This document shows, piece after piece, positions 1 to 5,203 of a stretch of 5,203 bases of DNA. The DNA is from Deltaproteobacteria bacterium (GTDB taxonomy: Bacteria > Desulfobacterota > Syntrophia > Syntrophales > JAAYKM01). How positions within the stretch are numbered: the first letter of the stretch is position 1; each line of letters opens with the position of its first letter. A program made the position numbers and the translations under genes. A model generated the notes under the pieces. It made no database searches and had not been told where the DNA came from. It was given only the letters and a program-made list of their open reading frames with translations. The stretch is from NCBI GenBank assembly GCA_019136935.1, contig JAGVTI010000035.1, positions 1 through 5,203 on the forward strand. The letters are read 5' to 3'.

Positions 1-962
1 TGGACAATCTGACCACGGCGATCATCATGATCTCGCTTCTGAAGAAACTGATCGAAGACAGGGAAACCCGCTGGTTATATGCCGGCGTCGTGGTCATCAC
101 CGCCAACGCCGGTGGCGCCTGGTCGCCTATCGGAGACGTGACGACGACCATGCTCTGGATCAAGGGGCAGTTGCCACACGCCGCGGGCATTGTCGCGAAT
201 CTGGTCCTGCCGAGCCTGGTTTGCGCCGCGACTCCCCTGCTGATTCTGTCCGCCCGTGCGAAAGGCGCCGTCACCCTGCCGGCGGACAATCATCGCCGGG
301 ATTACAGCCCCCACCCGTGCAGTCTTTTCGAACGGAACCTGATCTTCTTCATGGGGCTGGCGGGCATGATTTTCGTCCCCGTTTTCAAAACCCTGACCCA
401 CCTGCCGCCTTTCATGGGAATGATGCTCTCGCTGGGAATTCTCTGGATAACGACCGAAATCATTCACAGGAACAAAACCCTGGAGGAGAAAGGCCCCCTC
501 TCGGTGCTGGGTGTCCTGAGAAAAATCGACACGGCTTCCATCCTTTTTTTCCTGGGAATCCTGCTGGCGGTGTCCACTTTAGAGGAGGCGGGGCTCCTTA
601 AGGCGCTGTCCTCTTTTCTCTCTGCGACATTCACCGGTGCCCACGGCATCTACATCATCGACATGCTCATCGGCATCCTCTCCGCAATTGTGGACAACGT
701 GCCGCTGGTGGCGGCGGCCCAGGGCATGTATCCCGTCACCGCCGAAGCCGGTCCCTTCGCCCCGAACGGCATCTTCTGGTTGTTTCTCGCTTACTGTGCC
801 GGTACGGGAGGCAGTGCCTTCATCATCGGTTCCGCGGCAGGAATCGCCGTGATGGGCCTGGAAAGAATGGATTTCTTCTGGTACCTGAAAAAAATCACCT
901 TGCTCGCATTCACCGGCTACCTGGCGGGGGCGTCCGTCTTTGTCCTGACCCATATCATCTAG
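1..962 (+). CDS. nhaD: NhaD-type Na+/H+ antiporter, C-terminal part (5' truncated by window edge)
   Basis: Inner-membrane sodium/proton antiporter of the NhaD family (ion transporter superfamily), which exports Na+ in exchange for H+. The reading frame is open from base 3, so the gene starts upstream; the ATG at 27 is internal. About 319 residues are visible, ending at TAG 960-962, whereas the family is usually well over 400. Seen in sequence: DNLTTAI at bases 3-23, then ANAGGAWSPIGD at about 102-137, the first half of the inverted-repeat core. The second half has VDNVPLVAAA from base 690 and GTGGSAFIIGSAAG just after, followed by a hydrophobic C-terminal segment. Several long hydrophobic stretches with a short charged cytoplasmic or periplasmic loop (about bases 260-335) fit a polytopic membrane protein. 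Related arsenite or citrate carriers share the fold, but the ANAGG-SPIGD signature favours NhaD. Transport activity and ion choice are inferred from family. No frameshift is seen. Confidence 0.88.
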   Translation, partial: DNLTTAIIMISLLKKLIEDRETRWLYAGVVVITANAGGAWSPIGDVTTTMLWIKGQLPHAAGIVANLVLPSLVCAATPLLILSARAKGAVTLPADNHRRDYSPHPCSLFERNLIFFMGLAGMIFVPVFKTLTHLPPFMGMMLSLGILWITTEIIHRNKTLEEKGPLSVLGVLRKIDTASILFFLGILLAVSTLEEAGLLKALSSFLSATFTGAHGIYIIDMLIGILSAIVDNVPLVAAAQGMYPVTAEAGPFAPNGIFWLFLAYCAGTGGSAFIIGSAAGIAVMGLERMDFFWYLKKITLLAFTGYLAGASVFVLTHII

Positions 963-1124
963 CCCCACGGCGGGAATCGGCCAGGTGTGCCCCAGAAAGC
1001 GGAACGGGTCAACAAACCCCGTGGCCATCACTCTTTCCCGTCCGGGACTTCACCCGCGAAAAACGGATCGATTCAATTGCCGAAGTGATTACAGATCAAG
1101 ATGCCGGTTTTCCTCTTTCTGTCA
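963..1124. other. Convergent intergenic gap between nhaD and usp
   Basis: This 162-base stretch separates the stop codons of two convergent genes. It contains only weak inverted repeats: a 5-bp stem ACGGG/CCCGT at 1004-1008 and 1018-1022, and a long-looped CCACGG/CCGTGG pair at 965-970 and 1019-1024. Neither is followed by a T-run on either strand, so no intrinsic terminator can be called. No credible small ORF was seen. Confidence 0.6.
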
Positions 1125-1562
1125 TCAACGGCACGACTCCGGCCTGATCAGGAGAACGGGACAGTGGGCATCATGGAGCACACGCAGCGCCACACTGCCG
1201 AACATCAGTCTTTTCATTCCCGTATAGCCGTGGGTGCCGATCACGATCAGGTCCACCCCTTTTTCTTTGGCATAGTCGACGATGGCCTCCGTAGCACCGC
1301 CCTCCATGACTTCCGCGTTGACCTTCATTCCTTCCGCTTCCAGTTGATTTTTCAGTTCCGACAGATATTTCGTCGACCGCTCTACATTGGCCTTCTTGAC
1401 CGCAATGAAGTCGATCCCCTCGATCCAGGTCACGGGAATTTCCACCACGTTCAGCAGAATGACTTCCCCTATTTTCCCTCCCTCGGCCAGATTTCTCAGA
1501 TAAGGCAGAGCGCACTCCGCGAGTTTCGATCCATCCAGCGGAACAAGGACCTTTTCAAACAT
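1125..1562 (-). CDS. Universal stress protein, single-domain UspA family
   Basis: Small cytoplasmic nucleotide-binding stress protein of 145 residues, the usual size for one Usp domain. The N-terminus MFEKVLVPLDGS is the family's first beta strand with the conserved Asp (D10). The C-terminal half carries the ATP-binding pattern G-2x-G-9x-G-S: G109, G112, G122 and S123, followed by the strand CPVLLIRP. This predicts an ATP-binding rather than non-binding Usp, and such proteins normally dimerise. I chose ATG at 1562 rather than the in-frame GTG at 1571, because that GTG lies inside a perfect GGAGGTGA Shine-Dalgarno (1568-1575) placed 5 bases before the ATG; the GTG start would give 148 residues. 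The gene is convergent with nhaD and divergent from xseA, so it is probably monocistronic, driven by the promoter at 1742-1770. Its specific role cannot be read from sequence; proximity to a Na+/H+ antiporter only hints at ion or pH stress. Confidence 0.93.
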   Translation of the reverse strand: MFEKVLVPLDGSKLAECALPYLRNLAEGGKIGEVILLNVVEIPVTWIEGIDFIAVKKANVERSTKYLSELKNQLEAEGMKVNAEVMEGGATEAIVDYAKEKGVDLIVIGTHGYTGMKRLMFGSVALRVLHDAHCPVLLIRPESCR

Positions 1563-1567
1563 ATCCT

Positions 1568-1575
1568 TCACCTCC
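1568..1575 (-). promoter_or_regulatory. Strong Shine-Dalgarno of usp that decides its start
   Basis: Read on the minus strand, GGAGGTGA matches the 16S rRNA 3' tail complement over 8 bases and is followed by a 5-base spacer and ATG at 1562. An in-frame GTG (1571-1569) is part of this site, so it is unlikely to be the initiation codon. The purine run continues upstream as GGGAGGAGG (1571-1579). Confidence 0.85.
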
Positions 1576-1615
1576 TCCCATCATGGTTGCCGTTTTCGAT
1601 GATTTTCCTGAAATC

Positions 1616-1634
1616 CGGAGGAAAAGCACCTCCG
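1616..1634 (-). repeat. Perfect 6-bp hairpin in the usp leader
   Basis: CGGAGG and CCTCCG arms (1616-1621 and 1629-1634) flank a 7-base loop. There is no following T-run, so this is not an intrinsic terminator. On the usp transcript the upstream arm includes GGAGGTG, identical to seven bases of the real Shine-Dalgarno, and the downstream arm CCTCC is complementary to that Shine-Dalgarno. It may therefore affect translation; this is inference. Confidence 0.45.
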
Positions 1635-1741
1635 TAAAGTCACGATACCCGGCGTCTTCGCCCTGTTCTCCCCCTTCCCGCGGACACGTTTACCCCCGAT
1701 ATGAATCGGCCTCCGCCCCCTTATTCACCAATCGTATTGCT

Positions 1742-1770
1742 AATTTATGCCGGTTTTCCGGCAAAGTCAA
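1742..1770 (-). promoter_or_regulatory. Predicted sigma70-type promoter of usp
   Basis: On the minus strand a -35 box TTGACT (1770-1765, 5 of 6 matches to TTGACA) is followed by exactly 17 bases and a -10 box TAAATT (1747-1742, 4 of 6 matches to TATAAT). It sits at the edge of a locally AT-richer patch in otherwise GC-rich DNA. Transcription would begin near 1735, giving a leader of roughly 170 bases before the usp ATG. It is the best promoter match I found in the divergent region. Confidence 0.6.
1748..1763. repeat. Perfect inverted repeat inside the usp promoter spacer, possible operator
   Basis: TGCCGGAAAACCGGCA (minus strand) is a 6-bp perfect inverted repeat around a 4-base AAAA centre. 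It lies wholly within the 17-base spacer between the predicted -35 and -10 boxes of usp, covering 16 of the 17 bases. That position suits a repressor or a spacer-binding activator, but a chance hairpin is also possible. No regulator gene is present in the window to pair with it. Confidence 0.45.
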
Positions 1771-1958
1771 CTCTCTCGGCGTCCCGGGACTTTCGACCGG
1801 ATCGTGATCCCGTTTCCGCGGGAGGAACGAGCGGAAAAAACACCGGAGCCGATCGATCCGGACATTTTATCCCGTGATTCGACGGATCCTCATCCCCTCC
1901 GGCGGAAAACGAAAATCGCCCTTGTCATCCCCTGGATTATCTGATAGTTCGACCCCAT

Positions 1959-3395
1959 ATGATGCAAAAAATCCTGACAGTTACAGCCCTGACGGAAGAG
2001 ATCAAGGATCTCCTCGAAGTGAATTTCGATTCGGTCTGGGTGGAAGGAGAGATCTCCAATCTCCGTCGGCCCGCGTCGGGCCATATCTATTTTACCCTGA
2101 AGGACGACCGGGCACAAATCCGGGCGGTCTGGTTCCGGGCTTTCCCCGGCAATGCCGTGAACCGGCAGGCAAGGCGCAGCGCCTTCGAACTGGAGGAGGG
2201 GTTATCGGTGGTCTGCCGGGGCAGGATCAGTGTCTACGCCCCCCGGGGAGAATACCAGATCATCCTCGATTCGGTCGAACCGAAAGGCGTCGGTGCTCTC
2301 CAGAAAGCATTCGAGCAACTCAAGATGCGTCTCCAGGCGGAAGGCCTTTTTGACGAAGCGCATAAAAAAAAGATCCCCTTCATCCCCGGGCGTATCGGGG
2401 TCATCACCTCCCCGACGGGTGCCGTGATCCGGGATATCCTCCATGTCACCAAGCGCCGCTTCCCTTCCACCTCCGTCCTGGTCGCCCCCGTACGCGTGCA
2501 GGGAAACGAGGCGCCATTGGAAATCGTCCAGGCGATGGAAAACATTGCGACAACCGGACAGGTGGACGTACTCATTCTCGCGCGGGGCGGCGGATCCCTG
2601 GAGGATCTGGCACCCTTCAACGACGAACGGGTCGCCCGGGCTATTTTCGCCTGTCCCATTCCCGTCATTTCGGCCATCGGTCATGAAACGGATTACACCA
2701 TTGCCGATTTTACGGCCGATCTCCGGGCGCCGACCCCCTCCGCCGCCGCGGAACTGGTGGTCCCGCTGCGGGAAGATCTTTTGAAATCGCTGGCGGATCT
2801 CCGCTTCCGGCTGTACGGCAGGATGACCCGAATGACCGGGGAACGGAAGAGGCAGGTCGACGACCTCCGGGAACGCCTGCGGGATCCCCGCCGGCGAGTC
2901 GATGACCTCCGCCTGTCGCTGGACGATTACGGCGACCGCTTGAAGAAGCGCCTGCGTCAGCATCTTTCGAGCACGACGGACCGCCTCGGACATCTGCGGG
3001 TCCGTCTCGATCAGGCAAATCCACAGGCGGGATGCCGGCAGAAACGTTTTGTCCTTGAATCTTATCTGAAAAATATGATAGCCGCTATGCGACGCCGAAT
3101 CAGCGAATCACGTCAGGCCTTGCAGACCGGCATGACCGTTCTGGACTCCCTGAGCCCTCTGGCGGTCCTGAATCGCGGCTACAGCATTACTTTCCGGCCG
3201 GCAACGGGCGAGGTTATCCGGGAAGCGATGAAGGTGGCGGCGGGAGAAGAGGTTACGATCGTTCTCGCCAGGGGGGAACTGACCGCTTCGGTAAAAACCC
3301 GGCGGAAGAAAGGGACGCCGGCGCTTTTTGCACGAACCGGCCCGAACACGGATTCTGAATCGGAAAGTCCGAAAGGAACGGAAGAACATGGCTAA
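1959..3395 (+). CDS. xseA: Exodeoxyribonuclease VII large subunit
   Basis: Catalytic subunit of exonuclease VII, a metal-independent nuclease that degrades single-stranded DNA from both ends into oligonucleotides and acts in mismatch repair and DNA clean-up with XseB. At 478 residues it has the usual length. An N-terminal OB-fold spans about residues 4-108 (VWVEGEISN, SGHIYFTLKDD, YAPRGEYQI). The catalytic core, about 125-265, holds GVITSPTGAVIRDIL, RGGGSLEDL-FNDERVARAI, and AIGHETD-TIADF-ADLRAPTPSAAAE. D159, R209, H242 and D245 align with E. coli residues D155, R205, H238 and D241, known to be needed for cleavage. Residues about 268-390 form a charged coiled coil, followed by SPLAVLNRGYSI and a small C-terminal domain with a polar tail. 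The start is ATG 1959 or the adjacent ATG 1962; no Shine-Dalgarno precedes either, although the N-terminus aligns well with the family. It overlaps xseB by 8 bases. Confidence 0.97.
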   Translation: MMQKILTVTALTEEIKDLLEVNFDSVWVEGEISNLRRPASGHIYFTLKDDRAQIRAVWFRAFPGNAVNRQARRSAFELEEGLSVVCRGRISVYAPRGEYQIILDSVEPKGVGALQKAFEQLKMRLQAEGLFDEAHKKKIPFIPGRIGVITSPTGAVIRDILHVTKRRFPSTSVLVAPVRVQGNEAPLEIVQAMENIATTGQVDVLILARGGGSLEDLAPFNDERVARAIFACPIPVISAIGHETDYTIADFTADLRAPTPSAAAELVVPLREDLLKSLADLRFRLYGRMTRMTGERKRQVDDLRERLRDPRRRVDDLRLSLDDYGDRLKKRLRQHLSSTTDRLGHLRVRLDQANPQAGCRQKRFVLESYLKNMIAAMRRRISESRQALQTGMTVLDSLSPLAVLNRGYSITFRPATGEVIREAMKVAAGEEVTIVLARGELTASVKTRRKKGTPALFARTGPNTDSESESPKGTEEHG

Positions 3396-3612
3396 AGACA
3401 AATTTGAAGAAAACCTGAACAGGCTGGAAGAAATCGTCAAAAAGATGGAAAACGGGGACCTGTCCCTGGAGGATTCACTCAAGGCCTTCGAAGAGGGGAT
3501 CAAACTGTCCCGGCTGTGCGCGAAGAAACTGGACGAGGCGGAAAGGCGGGTCGAGGTTCTCCTGAAGGACGAGGGGGAATGGACCACCGCTCCTTTCGAG
3601 GAAGAGGATTAA
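3388..3612 (+). CDS. xseB: Exodeoxyribonuclease VII small subunit
   Basis: Non-catalytic small subunit of exonuclease VII, needed with XseA for a working enzyme; several copies bind the XseA coiled coil. The product is 74 residues, normal for the family, and is almost wholly helical with the typical core FEENLNRLEEIVKKMENGDL, then SLEDSLKAFEEGIKLSRLCAKKLDEAERRVEVL. The acidic tail ends in EEED. I chose ATG 3388 because MAKDKFEENL matches the family start; the frame is open further upstream (ATG 3328), but that part lies inside xseA and has no family resemblance. A purine-rich GGAACGGAAG stretch lies just before the ATG. The ATG falls within the end of xseA (ATGGCTAA overlap), which points to translational coupling and a fixed subunit ratio. 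Confidence 0.96.
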   Translation: MAKDKFEENLNRLEEIVKKMENGDLSLEDSLKAFEEGIKLSRLCAKKLDEAERRVEVLLKDEGEWTTAPFEEED

Positions 3613-3711
3613 TCCGATCCGGCCATCACCCCGGTCAAACGGGCATGTTAACGGAATATCCCGTATCATGACCGAGGTAAGCCCTATTTGAATGAAGCAA
3701 AGGATCTTTTT
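3613..3711 (+). other. Spacer between xseB and ispA
   Basis: This 99-base gap has only 4-bp stems (for example CCCG/CGGG near 3633-3646) and no T-run, so nothing indicates a terminator. Transcription probably continues from xseB into ispA. Near its end, AAAGGA (3699-3704) is a suitable ribosome binding site for ATG 3712. Confidence 0.5.
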
Positions 3712-4602
3712 ATGAATTTTGACAGCTACCTGAGCGATCGCAAAAAAAGAGTCGACATGGCCCTCCGGGAATACATCCCCCCGGAACACACCTATCCGAC
3801 GATTATCTTTCAGGCCGTTCGCTACAGTCTTTTCGCGGGCGGCAAGAGGCTTCGCCCGATCCTGTGCATGGCGGCGACGGAGGCTCTCGGCGGCAGTGCC
3901 GATGACGTCCTGCCGGTGGCCTGCGCCCTGGAAATGATCCACACCTATTCCCTGATTCACGACGATCTTCCCGCCATAGATAACGACGATTACCGGCGGG
4001 GCATCCTGACCAATCACAAGATTTTCGGGGAAAGCATCGCCATTTTGGCCGGCGACGCCCTGCTGACGGAGGCATTCCGCCTTCTGGCCAATCCGGATCA
4101 TCTGAAAAACATCGACGCGGCAAAACGCCTCGACCTGATTCATGATATTTCAGAAGCAGCCGGCTTCTTCGGCATGGTGGGCGGCCAGGTCATGGACGTC
4201 CAATCGGAAGGGAAGGAGGTCGATCTGGCCACCCTTCACTACATTCATTCCCGGAAAACCGGGGCCATGATCGTCACCTCCATCCGGTCCGGCGCCGTCC
4301 TGGCCGGAGGAAAACCGTCGGAAATGGAAGCCCTCATCCGTTATGCAACGCAGATCGGCCTCGCTTTCCAGATCGCCGACGACATCCTGAATATCGAGGG
4401 GGAAGAAAAGCGGATCGGGAAAAGCACGGGAACGGATCGCACGAGGGGAAAGGCGACGTATCCCGCCCTGGTCGGGATCGAAGAATCCAGAAAAAAAGGA
4501 CGGGAACTCCTTGATGAGGCCCTGTCCGCCCTGGTCTCTTTCGATGAAAAGGCGGAACCCCTGCGCCGGATCGCCCGCCATATTGTGGAACGGGATTTTT
4601 GA
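3712..4602 (+). CDS. ispA: Short-chain polyprenyl diphosphate synthase, probably farnesyl diphosphate synthase
   Basis: Cytoplasmic enzyme that adds isopentenyl diphosphate to allylic diphosphates, giving farnesyl (possibly geranylgeranyl) diphosphate. It has 296 residues, as in bacterial IspA. Seen: GGKRLRP (43-49, substrate-binding Lys and Arg), first Asp-rich motif DDLPAID (84-90) followed by NDDYRRG, GGQVMD (157-162), KTG (182-184), and second Asp-rich motif DDILN (223-227). Four residues between DD and D in the first motif, plus Tyr five residues before it (Y79), match the type II bacterial farnesyl synthase pattern. The second motif normally reads DDxxD, but its last Asp is Asn here (codon AAT). 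ATG 3712 is preferred: AAAGGA lies 7 bases upstream and MNFDSYLSDRKKRVD resembles family N-termini. TTG 3688, with AGGT about 9 bases upstream, would add eight residues. It is probably co-transcribed with xseAB and dxs. A purely geranylgeranyl product cannot be excluded. Confidence 0.94.
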   Translation: MNFDSYLSDRKKRVDMALREYIPPEHTYPTIIFQAVRYSLFAGGKRLRPILCMAATEALGGSADDVLPVACALEMIHTYSLIHDDLPAIDNDDYRRGILTNHKIFGESIAILAGDALLTEAFRLLANPDHLKNIDAAKRLDLIHDISEAAGFFGMVGGQVMDVQSEGKEVDLATLHYIHSRKTGAMIVTSIRSGAVLAGGKPSEMEALIRYATQIGLAFQIADDILNIEGEEKRIGKSTGTDRTRGKATYPALVGIEESRKKGRELLDEALSALVSFDEKAEPLRRIARHIVERDF

Positions 4603-4661
4603 ACGATTGGGCATCGGATATATGAGAGACAACCGCCGTACCGGGAACACGTCCGGAGATT

Positions 4662-5203
4662 ATGGGGGAATCAGCGACTGACATGCAACGGGAAACAGAG
4701 TCACAATCCCCCCCTGAAACGGATCATGCATCCCTGCTGGAGCGCGTAAATCTCCCGGAGGATCTGAAAAAACTCAGCATCGACGAACTTGCACGTCTGG
4801 CCGAAGAGATCCGCCGCAGGATCCTGGAGACCGTTTCCAAAACAGGAGGGCATCTCGCCTCCTCTCTCGGCGCCGTGGAGCTGACGCTGGCCCTTCATTA
4901 CGTTTTCGACACGCCGCAGGACAAGCTCGTTTGGGACGTGGGGCATCAATCCTACACCCACAAGATCATCACGGGACGGAAAGACCGGTTTCATACCCTC
5001 CGCCAGCGGGGCGGCATCAGCGGATTCCCGAAACGGGCGGAAAGTGTTTTCGACGTTTTCGATGTCGGTCACAGCGGCACATCGATCTCCGCGGCGGCAG
5101 GCATCGCTGAAGCCCGATGCCTGAAAAAAGAACCCTGCAGGGTCATCGCCGTCATCGGTGACGGTTCGATGACGTCCGGCCTGGCCTACGAGGGGTTGAA
5201 CTG
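4662..5203 (+). CDS. dxs: 1-deoxy-D-xylulose-5-phosphate synthase, N-terminal part (3' truncated by window edge)
   Basis: Thiamine-diphosphate enzyme that joins pyruvate and glyceraldehyde 3-phosphate to make 1-deoxy-D-xylulose 5-phosphate, the first step of the MEP isoprenoid pathway and a precursor for thiamine and pyridoxal. About 180 of the usual 620-640 residues are visible and the frame stays open to the edge. Seen: [41 protein letters not shown] (cofactor-contacting His at about 64), [13 protein letters not shown] (His about 95), [10 protein letters not shown] (about 136-143) and the cofactor motif start VIGDGSMT (GDG about 166-168). The start is uncertain: ATG 4662 has GGAG only 3 bases away, and the in-frame ATG 4683 has GGGGGAA about 12 bases away. 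An in-frame TGA at 4623 limits the 5' end. The stretch before LLERV is polar and variable. A 59-base gap follows ispA, whose product uses the C5 units this pathway makes. Confidence 0.95.
   Translation, partial: MGESATDMQRETESQSPPETDHASLLERVNLPEDLKKLSIDELARLAEEIRRRILETVSKTGGHLASSLGAVELTLALHYVFDTPQDKLVWDVGHQSYTHKIITGRKDRFHTLRQRGGISGFPKRAESVFDVFDVGHSGTSISAAAGIAEARCLKKEPCRVIAVIGDGSMTSGLAYEGLN

Larger units (their letters stand above)
1563..1958. other. Divergent intergenic region between usp and xseA
   Basis: This 396-base stretch has no gene that I can support. On the minus strand it holds the predicted usp promoter (1742-1770), a leader of about 170 bases with three small hairpins (1696-1709, 1616-1634, 1601-1615) and the usp ribosome binding site. 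The part nearest xseA (about 1775-1958) is GC-rich with short palindromes, such as GTCCCGGGAC at 1781-1790 and TCCCG/CGGGA at 1808-1812 and 1819-1823, but no convincing promoter for xseA. The small ORFs crossing this region show no recognisable protein features. Confidence 0.7.

Noticed and set aside
1004..1022. Possible terminator hairpin ACGGG/CCCGT after nhaD
   Set aside because: The stem is only 5 bp with a 9-base loop and no T-run follows on either strand.
1101..1637. Open frame of 178 codons on the plus strand covering usp
   Set aside because: It is the antisense shadow of a clear UspA gene; the translation has no family features and the usp frame has intact motifs.
1781..1790. Palindrome GTCCCGGGAC upstream of the usp -35 box
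   Set aside because: Ten bases of pure GC-type palindrome are expected by chance in this composition, and nothing links it to a known operator.
1843..1861. Inverted repeat CCGGA/TCCGG between usp and xseA
   Set aside because: It is 5 bp with a 9-base loop, with no T-run or pairing to a promoter, so it gives no basis for a function.
1874..2353. Plus-strand frame of 159 codons overlapping the xseA start
   Set aside because: It is out of frame with xseA, rich in Gly, Pro, Arg and Ser, and has no family resemblance or ribosome binding site.
2202..2993. Long minus-strand open frame of 263 codons within xseA
   Set aside because: It is opposite the catalytic core of XseA, whose motifs are all intact. 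Long antisense frames are expected in GC-rich coding DNA.
3475..4143. Minus-strand frame of 222 codons across xseB and ispA
   Set aside because: It runs antisense to two well-supported genes and has no recognisable domain.

Overview
The window is GC-rich bacterial chromosomal DNA with ordinary housekeeping content. It holds six protein genes, two of them cut by the window edges, and one non-coding stretch longer than 300 bases. The gene order xseA-xseB-ispA-dxs and the style of the proteins suggest a Gram-negative anaerobe of the former Deltaproteobacteria (Desulfobacterota, possibly near Syntrophales). That placement is an inference from resemblance only. No mobile element, CRISPR array, tRNA or rRNA was seen.

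Layout. Positions 1-962 (+) hold the C-terminal two thirds of an NhaD-type Na+/H+ antiporter. A 162-base gap without a convincing terminator follows. Positions 1125-1562 (-) hold a single-domain universal stress protein (UspA family), convergent with the antiporter. Positions 1563-1958 separate the divergent usp and xseA genes. This stretch carries a good sigma70-type promoter for usp whose 17-base spacer is almost filled by a perfect inverted repeat, followed by a long usp leader with small hairpins and a very strong Shine-Dalgarno sequence.

From 1959 to the right edge all genes read rightward and probably form one operon: xseA and xseB (large and small subunits of exonuclease VII, overlapping by 8 bases), ispA (short-chain prenyl diphosphate synthase, probably farnesyl diphosphate synthase) and the start of dxs (1-deoxy-D-xylulose-5-phosphate synthase). 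XseA and XseB form one nuclease that degrades single-stranded DNA in repair. Dxs makes the first intermediate of the MEP isoprenoid pathway, and IspA condenses the resulting C5 units into C15 (or C20) chains for quinones, undecaprenyl carriers and similar products. This grouping of exonuclease VII with early isoprenoid genes is widespread in bacteria and is not new.

I found no sign of an undescribed multi-gene system. The points most worth a second look are the operator-like palindrome inside the usp promoter, the possible alternative pairing of the usp leader with its own ribosome binding site, the Asp-to-Asn change in the second Asp-rich motif of IspA, and a small in-register duplication in the XseA coiled coil.
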